Of a stretch of 64,000 nt of DNA, positions 10,680-21,925 are shown piece by piece. The stretch's first letter is position 1, and each line of letters starts with the position of its first letter. Where the stretch lies: contig UYJD01000005.1 in the NCBI GenBank assembly GCA_900618795.1, forward strand, positions 1,282,522 to 1,346,521, read 5' to 3'. This stretch comes from Cyanodermella asteris (taxonomy: Eukaryota > Ascomycota > Lecanoromycetes > Ostropales > Stictidaceae). The notes beneath the pieces were generated by a model. The model was not told the origin of the DNA. It searched no databases and saw only the letters and a program-made list of their open reading frames with translations. The translations under genes and the position numbers were made by a program.

Positions 10680-11630
10680 TCAGACACTTCCATACACACT
10701 GGGCAAGCTGCTGGTCGCAGGACTTTGCAAGCGGATTGCTCGTCAATGCGAGAGGTGGATGCTGACGAAGTGGTTGCTCGATTGCTCAGCCGTAAAAGAC
10801 CGATCAAACCTTTGAATTGGCAGGGCATGCATCGGCATATCCAATCAAGTCAGCCTTGTAGGCTCACTTTATCCGGTGTCAGGAGAAGACGTACTTCTCG
10901 GTAGCGTCGCTTACAGGACTGCCTGGAATCAGCTGGCAGCTTGCCCTCTGTACGTTGCACATCACGCATGCAATTAAACAGGCGCGCTAGCTTCATGTGC
11001 CATGCCATTATCTGTTCCAGCAAAGCTTCTGTCTTGTTGTGGGTGCCATGCTGAACAAGAGAGGCCGCATCGTACACAGGCTGACCCGACGCAATATCGG
11101 GCAACGTCCACGTAGCTGGCTTTTCCAGGGCGAACTTGTAGAAATCGCCCGCCGTCACCCGCTTGGGAAAGCGTCGCCTCAACAGAGGCTGGCCTAAACC
11201 ATTAATCCTCCAGTAGCTCTACAGGGCACAAGTCGCGCGAAACGTTCATCGAATCTGCTTCCGGCATGGATATCTCGGCGGCTGGGTTGGGGTTCCGATG
11301 CAGCTTTGGCGGCCGGACACGTGTGCTAGCTCTGTTTTGGGCACACATACATTACAGTCCTTGCCGTATTACTTGCACGCCTCGCCAACAACGCTCGGGC
11401 GCTGGAATTTGGCCCTGTGGTCGTAATGATGCCGCAAGTGGGAGCCGACATGGGCCCCGATTATGCGGGCTATATAGTCAGCGAACCTCCAGGTGCGTCC
11501 CAAAGTCCTATTTTGACGTTCTAACGGTCAGTCGCCTGTGCTCTGAGAGACGATACAGCCGGCATCATCGTCACGGCCTCCAGCTGCTGTTGACCGGCCG
11601 CTCCTCACTCTTCTTGGTTACTGCTTGAGA
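10680..11630. other. Intergenic stretch, nothing clear
   Basis: No gene I can support. A minus-strand frame at 10850-11182 looks protein-like in places (RFPKRVTAGDFYKFALEKPA) but opens with TTG and has no good exon partners. A TATA-like GCTATATAG lies near 11470, 160 nt before the small frame at 11631. Confidence 0.4.
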
Positions 11631-11894
11631 ATGGCTCGAAGGCAAGTCATGGCCGAAATAAGTGGAAATGGAAGCATTGAACAACGCCGTCGTCCACCTC
11701 TGTCTCCATCACGAACCGTCTGCCCCATCGTGACCGAAAGAGCTGCCTCCCAAGAAGTCAACGTCAACGGCGAAGGCAAAATCAGTCAGGCTACCTCGAT
11801 CCTGTCGAAACTCAACGTGCAGCGAACACAACCAGGGGTTCAGTCATGCCTTGACAGCGCCAGTTCTGATGGCAGCAAGAGTGCGTTTTCGTAG
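11631..11894 (+). CDS. Small hypothetical protein, doubtful
   Basis: An ATG-started frame of 87 codons (MARRQVMAEISGNGSIEQRR...) ending at a TAG. Third codon positions are often C, as in the neighbouring genes, and a TATA-like sequence lies about 160 nt upstream. It matches no family I recognise and contains no obvious domain, signal peptide or membrane segment. It could also be chance. Confidence 0.25.
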   Translation: MARRQVMAEISGNGSIEQRRRPPLSPSRTVCPIVTERAASQEVNVNGEGKISQATSILSKLNVQRTQPGVQSCLDSASSDGSKSAFS

Positions 11895-12822
11895 CAGCAA
11901 GCATTCTATCGAAACTCCAGCGGACACGATGTTAACTCTTTTGTATTTAGCTTCGTCATATTTCAGTTTTCCCGCATTTGAAGGCCATTATATGGTCTCA
12001 AACGCGCACGATTCAGCAGCGCAGACTACCACACCCCAGTCTTGAGCCTTGCAGGACTCAGCGGCGGTCCAGCTCAATCCATGGCATCGTACATAGCAGC
12101 CGACTTCCTTTCGTCTTGCGAGCAAGCCTGATTCACCGGTTGACGGCGAGCAAGTAGTTTAGAGATACCCATTCTGTATCATAATGAGATGATGACTACG
12201 AGCTACATCTAAAAGTAACCTTCTGCAATCCCGACACAATCAAGGCATCACTTCTCGAGCATGCGATCTGCGGGTAGGCTGCTGAATCTGTACCGTGAAA
12301 AGCGCGGGCTTCAGGCATATATCAGGGCTGCGGTCAGGAACAGCACATGTCGAGCAATGAGATTTTTGATGGTTTATGCTGTCAAAGGCAACCACGGACC
12401 TCGAACATAGAGGACATTCCATGCCATAGTCACTCGCTCGAGGCGGGTTACTAAAAGTCAACGTGAGAAGTCCTTTGTATTCTACGTGTAGAATTGCTAT
12501 CATATCCCTCCCGGTGATATTATTAAAACTGTCATGAGGCCGAATACTAGCGTACGACGTACTGTTATAAGCCGATGGCAATGTCGTCAACAAAGGAGTC
12601 TGGTGGTGTTCTGATGCGCCACGAATTTTGAATGCCCGTCTTGCAGCCCATTTGGCCCGAGTAGGTGCCAAGCCGGAACTCGGTTTAGTTTTTTCCGGGC
12701 GCGCATCTCCAATAGCCCTAGCCCACTTTTTGCCCGGATACTCCGATCTGGATTGGTAGGTTTTCCCGCAGCAGAAGCGCTGTCTCCGATCGTCTACTCA
12801 ACAACAGACCAGCACATCAACT
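11895..12822. other. Intergenic, upstream of eS1
   Basis: No firm gene. On the minus strand an open frame (12240-12671) includes a short Cys/His segment (CPLCSRSVV...HCSTC) that resembles half a zinc finger, but it has no ATG at its start and no family match. Confidence 0.45.
12713..12724. promoter_or_regulatory. Tandem TAGCCC repeat upstream of the eS1 gene
   Basis: TAGCCC occurs twice in direct tandem, 99 nt before the eS1 start codon. It resembles the CCCTA-type (telobox/HomolE-like) elements seen before fungal ribosomal protein genes. Position and sequence are seen; the role is inferred, and I found no equivalent before eL28. Confidence 0.3.
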
Positions 12823-13744
12823 ATGGCGGTCGGAAAGTGAGTTGACGACTTCAACGCGCTCAGAGCGAGCACTAATCTTGACGACAGGAACAAGCGCTTG
12901 TCAAAGGGCAAGAAAGGCCTCAAGAAGAAGACTCAGGACCCCTTTGCTCGCAAGGACTGGTATTCAGTCAAGGCCCCTTCCACGTTCAACATCCGCGAGT
13001 ATGCATCCATCGTCTCCCGAAAAGATTCGGAGCTGATTGGGATTCTAGCGTCGGCAAGACATTTGTGAACAGAACAACCGGTCTCAAGAACGCCAACGAT
13101 GCCTTGAAGGGACGCATCATTGAAGTCTCTTTGGCCGACTTGCAGAAGGATGAAGACCACGCTTTCCGCAAGGTAAAGCTTCGGGTCGACGAGGTTCAGG
13201 GCGCGTCATGCCTCACCAACTTCCACGGCCTCGACTTCACATCCGACAAGCTGCGCTCGCTCGTCCGCAAGGGTCAGACATTGATCGAGGCAAACGTCAC
13301 CGTCAAGACCACCGACGACTACCTCCTACGCCTTTTCGCCATTGCCTTTACCAAGCGCCGCCCCAACCAGATTAAGAAGACCACCTACGCCGCGTCATCG
13401 CAGATCCGATCAATCAGGAAGAAGATGTTCGAGATTATTCAGAGGGAGGCGTCCAGCTGTACACTGTCACAGCTGACTGCCAAGCTCATTCCCGAGGTTA
13501 TCGGTCGTGAGATTGAGAAATCAACCCAGGGCATCTATCCTCTGCAGAACGTACGTTGTGGCGATGATTGAACACCATGCACTTGGGCTAACATTCATAG
13601 TGTCACATCCGTAAGGTTAAGCTGATGAAGGCTCCTAAGTTCGACCTCGGAGCGCTGTTGCAGTTGCACGGCGAGTCGGCGACAGACGAGAAGGGACAGA
13701 AGGTTGAGCGGGAGTTCAAGGAGACGGTTCTTGAGAACGTCTAA
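12823..13744 (+). CDS. RPS1: 40S ribosomal protein eS1 (S3Ae)
   Basis: Exons 12823-12836, 12888-12998, 13049-13550 and 13601-13744, giving 256 aa, as long as yeast Rps1 (255). The protein reads [59 protein letters not shown] and ends [10 protein letters not shown]. It is a structural protein of the small subunit near the mRNA exit site. The first coding exon holds only four codons and two bases, a pattern typical of fungal ribosomal genes. All four exon joins keep the conserved protein intact. Confidence 0.97.
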
Positions 13745-14318
13745 GGATTGCATAAAATTTATGGTCAGGCGTGGAAAGCCTTTGTGCTGGCAATTATGAC
13801 ACTGGGCTGAATGATTTTTATGCTGTCAACGAAACACCACTGGGCCGTCGACACACAACAGACTCGTACAATTTTTTTCTTTCGTCTATTCCGTCGAAGC
13901 CGGCTACTGACCCACCATGACCATTTGCGCCAGCACTCGCGATCCAGCTGTCTGAAACATTGCGAATGTCTTGAGGCTGCGAACGACGGCCTCAGATACG
14001 TTTTAAGAGAGTTGAGCGTCGTGGCATTTGAACATTGGTCAGATTTTAGATTTGAGTCCTTTCGCTGGCTTCGGTTTCGGCAAAGTTGTGCTCCTGTGTG
14101 CCGTGTCATCTGGTGTTTGGTCGAAGGGGGCGTAGACGATCGCAAGTCCTGTCAGTATTGCATGCAACCCAACATCGCATCCGCCATGAACTTTCGCTCC
14201 TGCCTAAGTCGGAGCAAAGCAGCCTGGAATGACCATTGGCCCAGGCTGTGGCCAATAACGCTCGTAATGCACTTAATGATCCGCCTGGCTTGATCGCCAA
14301 TCACACATGTCTGTGACT
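13745..14318. other. Convergent 3' region of eS1 and the hydrolase gene
   Basis: Nothing beyond 3' UTRs is supported. Open frames on both strands here are unlike any known protein. Confidence 0.5.
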
Positions 14319-15215
14319 TCAATCTTTGAATTGCAGGAACTCCACCACGGCTCTGCGGAAAGCCTCGGGCTGTTCTGAGATGACCCAATGGCCACTCTCA
14401 ATATCGACAAGCCGAAACGCCGGGAAGAATTGGCCGATCAAGGGCAAGACATCATCGGCGACATAATGACTCTTAGTGCCTCTGATGAAAAGCGTCTTGC
14501 CTTTGTACTGAAGGCTGCTGGGATCTTTGTAGGGAAAATCGCCCATGTTATCGAGAGCATTGCCAAGGGTTTTCAACGGTACCCTGAAACCAAAGTCGTG
14601 AGTTTCTGCGTTACGAACGAGGTTGGTAAGGAGGAACTGTCGTATTGGCACCGAATCTTCGTACTCTTTCAGTATGCTATCGGCTTCTGCCTGCTTAGAA
14701 ACTTTAGCATCAATGATTTGCCTCATTCCACGGACATATTTGTGGAAATCCGATTTCAAAAGAGCATCGATTGGCGCGTTATCGACGGGAATCAAGCCAG
14801 ATACCCTCTGAGGAGCTTTCAAGGCGACGGTCATCGCGACCTTTGCGCCCATTGAGTGCCCGATCAGCGTTGCCGAGTCCAGTTCATGCTCATCGAGGAA
14901 TTCCTGTACATCTTCTGCCATAACTGTATAATTGTGTTCGGGGGCATGAGGGGACTGGCCGTGGTTTCGTAAATCAATGGCATAGACAGGCACCCCTAGA
15001 TCGCGTGCAAGAACTTTGCTGATAGATCTGTTGTTCTGTTTGGAGCCAAACAAACCATGTATGATCACGATTGGTTTTCCTGACGAGTCCACTCTGTCTT
15101 TCGCGGGTTCATGCAACGCAAAGGCCAGGGAAAGATGCCGACGTGCAGCGCCATGTTTTTTGCTTCCGAGGCGATTGAGCCGAGTCGCTGATTGAGGGCG
15201 AAGTCGAGACAGCAT
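14319..15215 (-). CDS. Mitochondrial alpha/beta hydrolase, ABHD11/IMO32-like
   Basis: Single exon of 298 aa from the ATG at 15215; the frame upstream opens only with TTG. The first 30 residues (MLSRLRPQSATRLNRLGSKK...) are rich in Arg and Ser and lack acids, as in a mitochondrial presequence. The fold follows: IVIIHGLFGSKQNNR (oxyanion-hole loop, about residues 49-63), AIDLRNHGQSPH, the nucleophile elbow GHSMGAK (Ser121), DNAPID, and the catalytic His in the SGHW segment near the C-terminus. Relatives are human ABHD11 and yeast Imo32, mitochondrial serine hydrolases; ABHD11 supports lipoylation of 2-oxoglutarate dehydrogenase. The substrate here is not known. Confidence 0.9.
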   Translation of the reverse strand: MLSRLRPQSATRLNRLGSKKHGAARRHLSLAFALHEPAKDRVDSSGKPIVIIHGLFGSKQNNRSISKVLARDLGVPVYAIDLRNHGQSPHAPEHNYTVMAEDVQEFLDEHELDSATLIGHSMGAKVAMTVALKAPQRVSGLIPVDNAPIDALLKSDFHKYVRGMRQIIDAKVSKQAEADSILKEYEDSVPIRQFLLTNLVRNAETHDFGFRVPLKTLGNALDNMGDFPYKDPSSLQYKGKTLFIRGTKSHYVADDVLPLIGQFFPAFRLVDIESGHWVISEQPEAFRRAVVEFLQFKD

Positions 15216-16251
15216 CGGAGCCCGATTGCAAGGGTCAGAAACCGAAAGCAACAATCATGAGTTGAGCTGCAGCTTCAACTGGTGTTGTCTATGTCGTTGC
15301 GCGGCGATGGCTCGTTGAGATAAATGAGATACCGCAATCAGACCAATAAATGTCGCAGTCTGATAGCAGTCGAAAACAGTAATACGCCAAGAAACGCACG
15401 TAGTGCTAAACTTTGAGTTGGGCCTTGCGGCACAATAAGCAAAAGTTTTGACCTCTGATGCAACTGCCCCACAGCTATGGCCTTTAGCTGAGTATCTCAT
15501 CAGCACAGGCAGCCAAGGGCAATTCTGTTTTCCGAAGGCGAGCCGGCGATTCAATGAGAAGCCCAGGATTTGAACTCTGAGTGCCAAGCGTCGGCAGAGC
15601 TAAGGACAGCCCAGTGGCACAATCAATAACCGCTGCAGAAGCACAGGAGGACCACGACCGAACGGCCGACCGGAGCTTGATTGACGGATAGAGATGATGG
15701 ACTGCTTCATGCTGGGCAGGCTCATATTTCACATGGCAGGAGATACAGCGTAGGTCGCGAAGCAGCGTGTCCAGCAGTCCCGGGCCAGCCCGATTTCACA
15801 CGCCCGTCGAGCTTCCGGTACGGCCAGGCCCGGCACGCAATGGAATCGACGGCGAATCACGGCGAACGTACAAGCTGGAGAAGGCGATGAAGCATCATGC
15901 CGTGCTCGCTCGAGGCAGTTTGTGCTAGTCTCAGCATCATTGCTGTGATGCCGTAGGCGCATCAATGGGTGGGACCGGTGGATATATATTGCTCTCGTTG
16001 CGCCTGCCCCGCGACTCAGAGGTCAGCTTCAGTCGTTCCTGCCTTTGCACCGCAGCGCCCCGCATCTCCGTCGAGTAGCACCGTGCACGCTACTACCGCC
16101 GTCGTTTCTGCCCGTCAATATCAGCTTGTCCTTCTTCTCAAATTCTCCCTTGATCTCTGTCCTGCCTCTGCATTCTCCCGCCAGCTTCACCTCCAGTGTC
16201 GCTCTTGCCTCCACTGAAGCAGAACTCATCTCTACTTCCCTCTCAGACACC
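15216..16251. other. Divergent region upstream of malate dehydrogenase
   Basis: About 1 kb. A TATA-like GATATATATT lies at 15981-15990, and a CT-rich leader fills about 16080-16250 before the MDH start. No gene found; a tRNA-like patch near 15560 was rejected. Confidence 0.5.
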
Positions 16252-17509
16252 ATGGTCAAGGCAGGTACGTCGTCGGCTTTCTCGGTCGAGCCCAGCAGCG
16301 AGGGAAACACGTGCTGATCCATTGCGTCCTAGTTGTTCTCGGTGCCTCAGGCGGCATTGGACAGGTAAGCTCGATTTCAATCCGATTGTCCCAGAGATAG
16401 CTCCCTGACGCTTGCGCAGCCCCTCTCCCTCTTGCTCAAGGCCAGCCAGCACGTCGACCAGCTCGCCCTTTACGATGTTGTCAACACACCCGGCGTCACT
16501 GCCGATCTCTCCCACATCTCCTCCGTGGCTAAGATTGAGGGCTACCTGCCCAAGGAGGATGGATTGAAGAAGGCCTTGACTGGGGCGGATGTCGTGGTCA
16601 TTCCAGCTGGTATCCCTCGCAAGCCCGGCATGACCAGAGACGACCTGTTCAAGATCAACGCCGGTATTGTTAGGGATTTGGTCCAAGGTGTCGCCGAAAA
16701 CTGCCCCAATGCCGCTGTGCTCGTCATCTCCAACCCTGTCAATTCGACAGTGCCAATTGCTGCCGAGATCCTCAAGAAAGCTGGAGTGTTCAACCCAAAG
16801 AAGCTCTTTGGCGTCACAACCCTCGACGTTGTCCGAGCCGAGACCTTCGTGCAAGAGATCACAGGAGAGACTGATCCTTCCAAGACCGTCATTCCGGTCA
16901 TTGGAGGTCACTCAGGTGAAACCATTGTCCCCCTCTTCAGTCTCGCCAAGCCCGCTGTGAAGATTCCCGAGAACAAGCTCGATGCATTGACAAACCGTGT
17001 CCAATTCGGAGGTGATGAAGTCGTCAAGGCAAAGGACGGCGCAGGTTCAGCCACGCTCTCAATGGCCTACGCTGGTTACCGCTTTGCTGAGAAGGTCATA
17101 AGAGCCGCTAAGGGTGAGAAGAGCATTGTCGAACCAACATACGTCTACTTGCCTGGCATTCCCGGTGGAGACGCAGTTGCGAAGGAGACTGGTCTGGATT
17201 TCTTCTCAGTTCCAGTTGAACTTGGCGTGAGTATAGCCCCTGATGTACAATGGCGCATGCACTAACATATGTCCCAGCCCGACGGTGCTGCTCAAGCTCA
17301 AAACATTCTCGGAAACGCCAACTCTTACGAGAAGAAGCTTATCGAGAAGTGCGTCGCAGACCTCAAGGGCAACATTACCAAGGGTATCGACTTCGTCCAC
17401 AACCCGCCAACAAAGTGAGTCCTTTTCGCAGTGGAACCGCCGGGGAGGGTCCGAATGCGCCCTACGCCTGGATACCAACTAATGTTCGTTTGACCTAGGT
17501 AGGCTGTGA
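16252..17509 (+). CDS. MDH: NAD malate dehydrogenase, cytosolic with a possible peroxisomal splice form
   Basis: Coding exons 16252-16264, 16333-16364, 16420-17226 and 17278 onward. The NAD-binding loop is VVLGASGGIGQPLS, the substrate Arg segment is GIPRKPGMTRDD, and the catalytic His lies in GGHSGETIVPL. It interconverts malate and oxaloacetate. There is no mitochondrial presequence, so the main form is cytosolic, 330 aa ending NPPTK. The TGA stop at 17416-17418 overlaps a strong donor (GTGAGT at 17415). An intron with branch-like ACTAATG and two acceptors four bases apart, TAG at 17498 and TAG at 17502, follows. The first acceptor again gives ...PTK and stop. The second gives ...PTKL and stop at 17509, a PTS1-like tripeptide. 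The coordinates include this alternative end. Only 299 nt separate it from the convergent TRS33 gene. Confidence 0.95.
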
Positions 17510-17808
17510 ACGTTGACACCTTTCGTTCGTTTACACGATCAGCTGGGAATATAGCGATCGACAGTAGACTTGCAGTTCTGCTCGGAGATAGAAACAAAGT
17601 CTTATCAGCAGTAGCAGAGCTGTGCGGAACAAGGAAAAGCGCAAAGTTCAGAAAATAGGTTGGAGTTCGTGTGACGGTACTGCACCTTCTATGATGATTA
17701 GCAATGAATCTCAAATGACCATCGACAAACCCACTTCACATCAAACCGACGGTTTCTTTGTCGATGCTGAGCTTTGCAACAGGCCGTTGCTTCCAAAAAA
17801 AATCTCTA

Positions 17809-18484
17809 TCATTTTTGCGGCGTAGTCTTGATCTGGAAAGTAGCTGCTGGAAGTTCAGACGTTTCCGCATGCACCGTAGCCTCGATCCCTAAGCTTGCGA
17901 GCGTGCCTCTTATGACGCCGCTGGGAAACCACAAATACTGAAAGCGCATTAGCACTGACGACAAACTCCTTTAGATTTACTCACAGCCTGAGCCTGAGCC
18001 ACGGCATCTGCAGGCGATTTCGTGCTCATTCGGCGAAACGTGTAGAACGAATTGTCTGACAGCACGTAGACGCCCTGGTGCCTATCAGTACGCATTCAGA
18101 GCCAACTCGCACGAAAGTTCTTACCCGATGGTTCGTCTTGAGGTTATCGATTTGCTTCCGAAATAGTAACGTCCACAGATCCTTGCACAGAAACTTGATG
18201 ACCTCCAAATGGTCTGTGAAGCGCGGCTTGTCGCGCGCGAATCGCTCTGCCAGACCTTGACCGACACGGTAGCCTAATGCCTCGAGTCTGTGCTTGCGAA
18301 GCTCAGCCAAATCTTCAGGCTTTGTTGGCGCGTCTGATGTTCGCTCCCGAAGCTCGTCTTTGGGTACTAGCCTGGCAGTCATCGGCACGAGTTCACCCAG
18401 CAAGAAGTCCAAGCACGAGGCGTTGACAAAAGTCGCCATCGGATCACCCGCGTTATATGGAGGCATCGACGTTTCGAAAGACAT
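17809..18484 (-). CDS. TRS33: TRAPP complex subunit Trs33/TRAPPC6
   Basis: Exons 18125-18484, 17985-18074 and 17809-17937, giving 192 aa. It starts MSFETSMPPYNAGDPMATFV; longer frames upstream have no ATG. Conserved parts are CLDFLLGELVPM, RLEALGYRVGQGLAERF, VIKFLCKDLWTLLFRKQIDN, LKTNHRGVYVLSDNSF and YLWFPSGVIRGTLASLGIEA, ending TFQIKTTPQK. This is the Bet3-like fold of TRAPPC6. In the TRAPP complexes it takes part in Rab activation for ER-Golgi and intra-Golgi traffic. Both junctions fall inside conserved segments. Confidence 0.94.
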
Positions 18485-19427
18485 CGTAGGGGTCGAGGAT
18501 AGTATCACGGTCCGCAGACGGTAGCGAGATAAGTGATCGGAACTTGTCCCTGGCAATCAGTGTGATCAAGGAGTTGACGCGAGTGCCAGGAAAGGCGCGT
18601 TGGCACGGATTGGCAAAACGCACCGAGCAGCTGGTCCCCCGAAGTATTCGAATTTATGGCTTGAGAGCACCAATCTGGGCACAAAGGTCACAGGGCACAG
18701 ATGATTTTAGCTCGATTGGTAGATTTCACGGCTACAGGCCTGTAGAAAGTGCAGGGTTTATTGGAGCATGGATGCGCCTCCCGCTCTCGCGCCACAAACA
18801 CATCACGCTCACACCGACGACACTTTTTTGGCTACCAGTGGACGGTCGCGGATCGATGCAAAGACATCGTCGTGGAGGCAAGCGCTGCCACTTGGCTTCT
18901 AGATTGTGCTACGACTGATTCATGTTATATGGCCACGCAGACCAGAGCTCGCCGACGCTGTGTTTTGTTCCTTTTGACTAGGTGTTGAAACGCAGTTTCA
19001 CCAGTGGGTGAAAAAAACTCATCCGATTATCATACCCGGATATTGTTCACTTGTAGAACTTCCTCTGTTCCTCGTATTCTCGTCTTTCTCTTTCTGCTCA
19101 ACTCCTTCCGAGACTACAAGAACTCGAACGTGCCTCAGCATCGTCGATCGCGCCAAGCCAAAGCAAGATTGAGGCAGCAGATGTTTGTCCTCGTAATTAT
19201 CTGCACCGTTCACGGAAGTCGAGCAACTCGGAAGCTCATATTCCATCGCATGGAGAGAACGAGTCCAGCTCTTGTCCTGAATCTACCGGGAATTCCAACC
19301 TTGGGCTGGCTGCTCAAATAGTAGCTGGAAGCAGTTGATGAATGATAAACCGTAGTCGATATAGTCGCGAGATATCGCGGCAACGGAAAATCACCCCAGA
19401 GGTCCCACAGACTTGCAATGTATGCTC
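18485..19427. other. Intergenic between TRS33 and the SUMO ligase
   Basis: About 940 nt without a supported gene; it holds the TRS33 promoter and the SUMO ligase 3' end. Confidence 0.5.
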
Positions 19428-21099
19428 TCACTGGAATGACAGATCGGATTGTAATGGTGCTCGTGGTCTTGGGGGCAAGGGAAAGCCAACCCGACCGGAT
19501 GGTTGCCCTTGTGGTGGTGGCGCTTGACCAAGTCCGGGTGGCCATCCACCGCCGCCAATGCTGCTTGTATGTTGCCGCTTAGCAGGCGGCCTAATTGGTG
19601 TATCTTCTTCGTCCTCATCCGAATCACCTGTAAGATCAATCACGGCGGGTGCTGGCCGCTTCCGCGGGCCTGAATGCGGCGTGCTCGCTGATGATGGTGC
19701 TAGAGATTCCCTTGATGTTCCGTTCGTGAAGGTGGTGAATGTAGCTGGCGTTCTGAGAGAGTTGCCAATAACCGGAGCCGATACCTCGATTATATCATCA
19801 CTTAACTCTGTTTCCTCGCGTTTGACTGATGGCGCAGCGCCGTTATCCGACGAGTCATTATCTTTGACAAAAGACCACTGCCCATTTGGGTCTACTGTGA
19901 CTTGTTCGATCGATGAGGGGCTGTTTCGTAGAATATCCTCCACGTACTCGTCGATCTGGAGAATATCAAAAGGTATGTGTTGTTGACATACTGGACATAG
20001 GAATTGGGGTGCCTGAAGCTGTAATTGGAAGAAAGATAAGGCATCGAAACATTGGTTGTGCCTGCAACGCCTTGACCGAATCGGTGTGTGGATACGCAGC
20101 GTTGAGAGAGGACATTTTAATGACATCCGTGACGAAGTAGCCACGATTTCTTGGTCGTTCGCCCACCGGCTCATCTCCTGGAGCACTGAAGCTTTTGTTA
20201 TGCTCTTCGCCTCTCGAAGTTTTCGAACCAGGTCGTCAGCATCGTGCTGTCGTACCAAGTAGGAGACTAGGCTGTGCCGGCGAGTTGTTAGGGCCCATGT
20301 CACCGAGACACGGTTATCCTGGAGAGAAGACTGGTGTAAGAGATCAGTCACATCAGCAGGCCTTGTTGTGCCAGGCTTGTTCTTGAGACCGCGGAAGTTG
20401 GCTCGGACCTCTTGGCCATTGATGCGGACTTCGAAAGATGTCGGGAAGGTGACATGTGCCGGGCCTCTGAAGGCGTCATCCGTAGCACAGAAGAGGAAAA
20501 TTCTAAGCTTTTTGTCGAGGCGCATGCGTTCAACAACATCTCCACGAAGCTTGAAGGCAAACTCCTTTGTATCCCGACTGTGCTCCCGTGGATCAAGGTC
20601 AATTCGCGGCGACACTTTGTCCATCATCACCTGGAACGGCGAGTCAACGAAGCTCATGTCCGAACCAAGCTCAGCACCGTGATACGATTGGGACAAGGGG
20701 GCGCCGGCGCTTCCGCGGCCACTGGCCTGCCCTTTGAAGCGTGGTGAGGGCGTGAATGAGGAGTTGAGGGCGGAGGTGGGTTGAATTGCTGAGGATGCTG
20801 GCGGCGGAGGCCTGTCTGGATTTTGAATCATGAGTCGCAGGCGATCAAACCCATCTTTATTATGCGACTGCAATAGTCTGTTCAGTTCTGATGAAACACG
20901 TCAATTGTTGTTGTTCTTTCCGGAGGCGCTGGAGGTGCTGATGCTCACCGTCTTTGATCCTGGCGACGAGAACGCCCTTGGTGCCTGAAACAGGCAAGTT
21001 GCAGTATCGAAGTACGATTTTGAGCTTCTCCACCGTAAGGCCGGTGGCATCTCTCTCGAGTGCCTGGGCGATGTGATGGGAGCTGCCGGAGAACGACAT
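19428..21099 (-). CDS. PLI1: SUMO E3 ligase of the Siz/PIAS family
   Basis: Two exons, 20949-21099 and 19428-20887, giving 536 aa. The 61-nt intron is placed so that the SAP domain reads through as ARIKDELNRLLQSHNKDG. Domains in order: an N-terminal SAP DNA-binding motif (residues 15-55); a PINIT domain (from about SPFQVMMDKVSPRIDL to SVTWALTTRRHSLVSYLV); an SP-RING (CPLSTLRIHTPIRSRRCRH, CPVCQQHIPFDILQIDEYV); then two likely SUMO-interacting motifs, DDIIEVS and AVIDLTGDSDEDEED. The C-terminus is Pro/Gly-rich. The family transfers SUMO from Ubc9 to nuclear targets. The symbol follows S. pombe Pli1; yeast Siz1/Siz2 are equally near in layout. Confidence 0.92.
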
Positions 21100-21925
21100 G
21101 ACGAAGGATGTAAAAGTTGGGCAACGCCTTTGATCTGAAGTAAGATCAAGAAGCCAATGTCTGCGTGGGGCGTGCCTTCTGCCTTGCTGGAAATGCCGGT
21201 CCAAGTGAAGCTACGGCAAGCCACTGACAAACATGATCTAGGCCAACATGCAAAATTCTTTGACCGGATCTCGTTTCTATACCGGCCACGACCGGGCGCG
21301 GTGCGTGCCAGAGCGGAAGGGTACTCGACGGCTGGCACCCTGATGATGAACGGGGACCGACTCAGCGGTGATGACAGCCGTCAGGGCAGTGGCGTTTGCA
21401 GTGACAAGCGATCTGAACGCACACGTAAGCGTATCCTGCTGAAGTGAGTGAGCTAAGACGGATGGAACGTGAGCCAAGCTGTGGCAAAGGCAGCCCAGAG
21501 AGCGAAGAGGTGGGTAAGATGGCGGCAGTTTCACGAAGTGAGCCAATCCGTGAGCAGTCTCGGCACTGGCGGAGATCACCTCAGCGAAGATTGCTACGAT
21601 CACAAGACCGGCGCGTATGCGTCTGCAGATGGCACGTTCCGGTCTGCAAGGGTATTGCAGAGTGTACGATCATGATACACGACGGCCTTGAGTTTTGTGA
21701 TGAAGTCCGTCCACCTTCGGCAAAGAAGGAACGCAAGACAAGTTCAACGGCCAAACTGCGCTGCTGAGCTTAACGCCGCCAACGCCGCAGAGACACATTT
21801 TTTCTGCCACCAATCTCATGGTAGCAGGCCCGTTCTGCAAACCCTCAACGACAGCACCTTTTCTTCATCGGATCAAGTTTCTCTGAATCTTCACTGTTTG
21901 TCTGTACCTTTGTTGCGGACTAAGA
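21100..21925. other. Divergent promoter region, SUMO ligase / DUF2423 gene
   Basis: About 830 nt with no supported gene or RNA. Confidence 0.5.

Noticed and set aside
10850-11182. 110-codon minus-strand frame with some protein-like segments
   Set aside because: It opens with TTG. No ATG, exon partner or known domain was found, so I kept it only as a note in the intergenic entry.
12240-12671. 143-codon minus-strand frame with a CPLC...HCSTC segment
   Set aside because: Cys/His spacing does not match a known zinc finger, and there is no ATG at the start of the frame.
13811-14293. 160-codon plus-strand frame
   Set aside because: It lies in the convergent 3' region, starts without ATG and has no domain-like sequence.
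15545-15620. tRNA-like T-loop (minus strand, GAGTTCAAATCC)
   Set aside because: The five-base T stem does not pair and no anticodon or acceptor arm could be built around it.
17419-17500. Stop-codon read-through of malate dehydrogenase as a route to peroxisomes
   Set aside because: The read-through extension, about 27 residues, ends without a PTS1, and the bases after TGA are GTC, not the CTA read-through context.
20838-20948. 22-nt intron reading for the SUMO ligase (donor GTGTTT)
   Set aside because: Too short to splice. The 61-nt intron 20888-20948 gives a continuous SAP domain instead.
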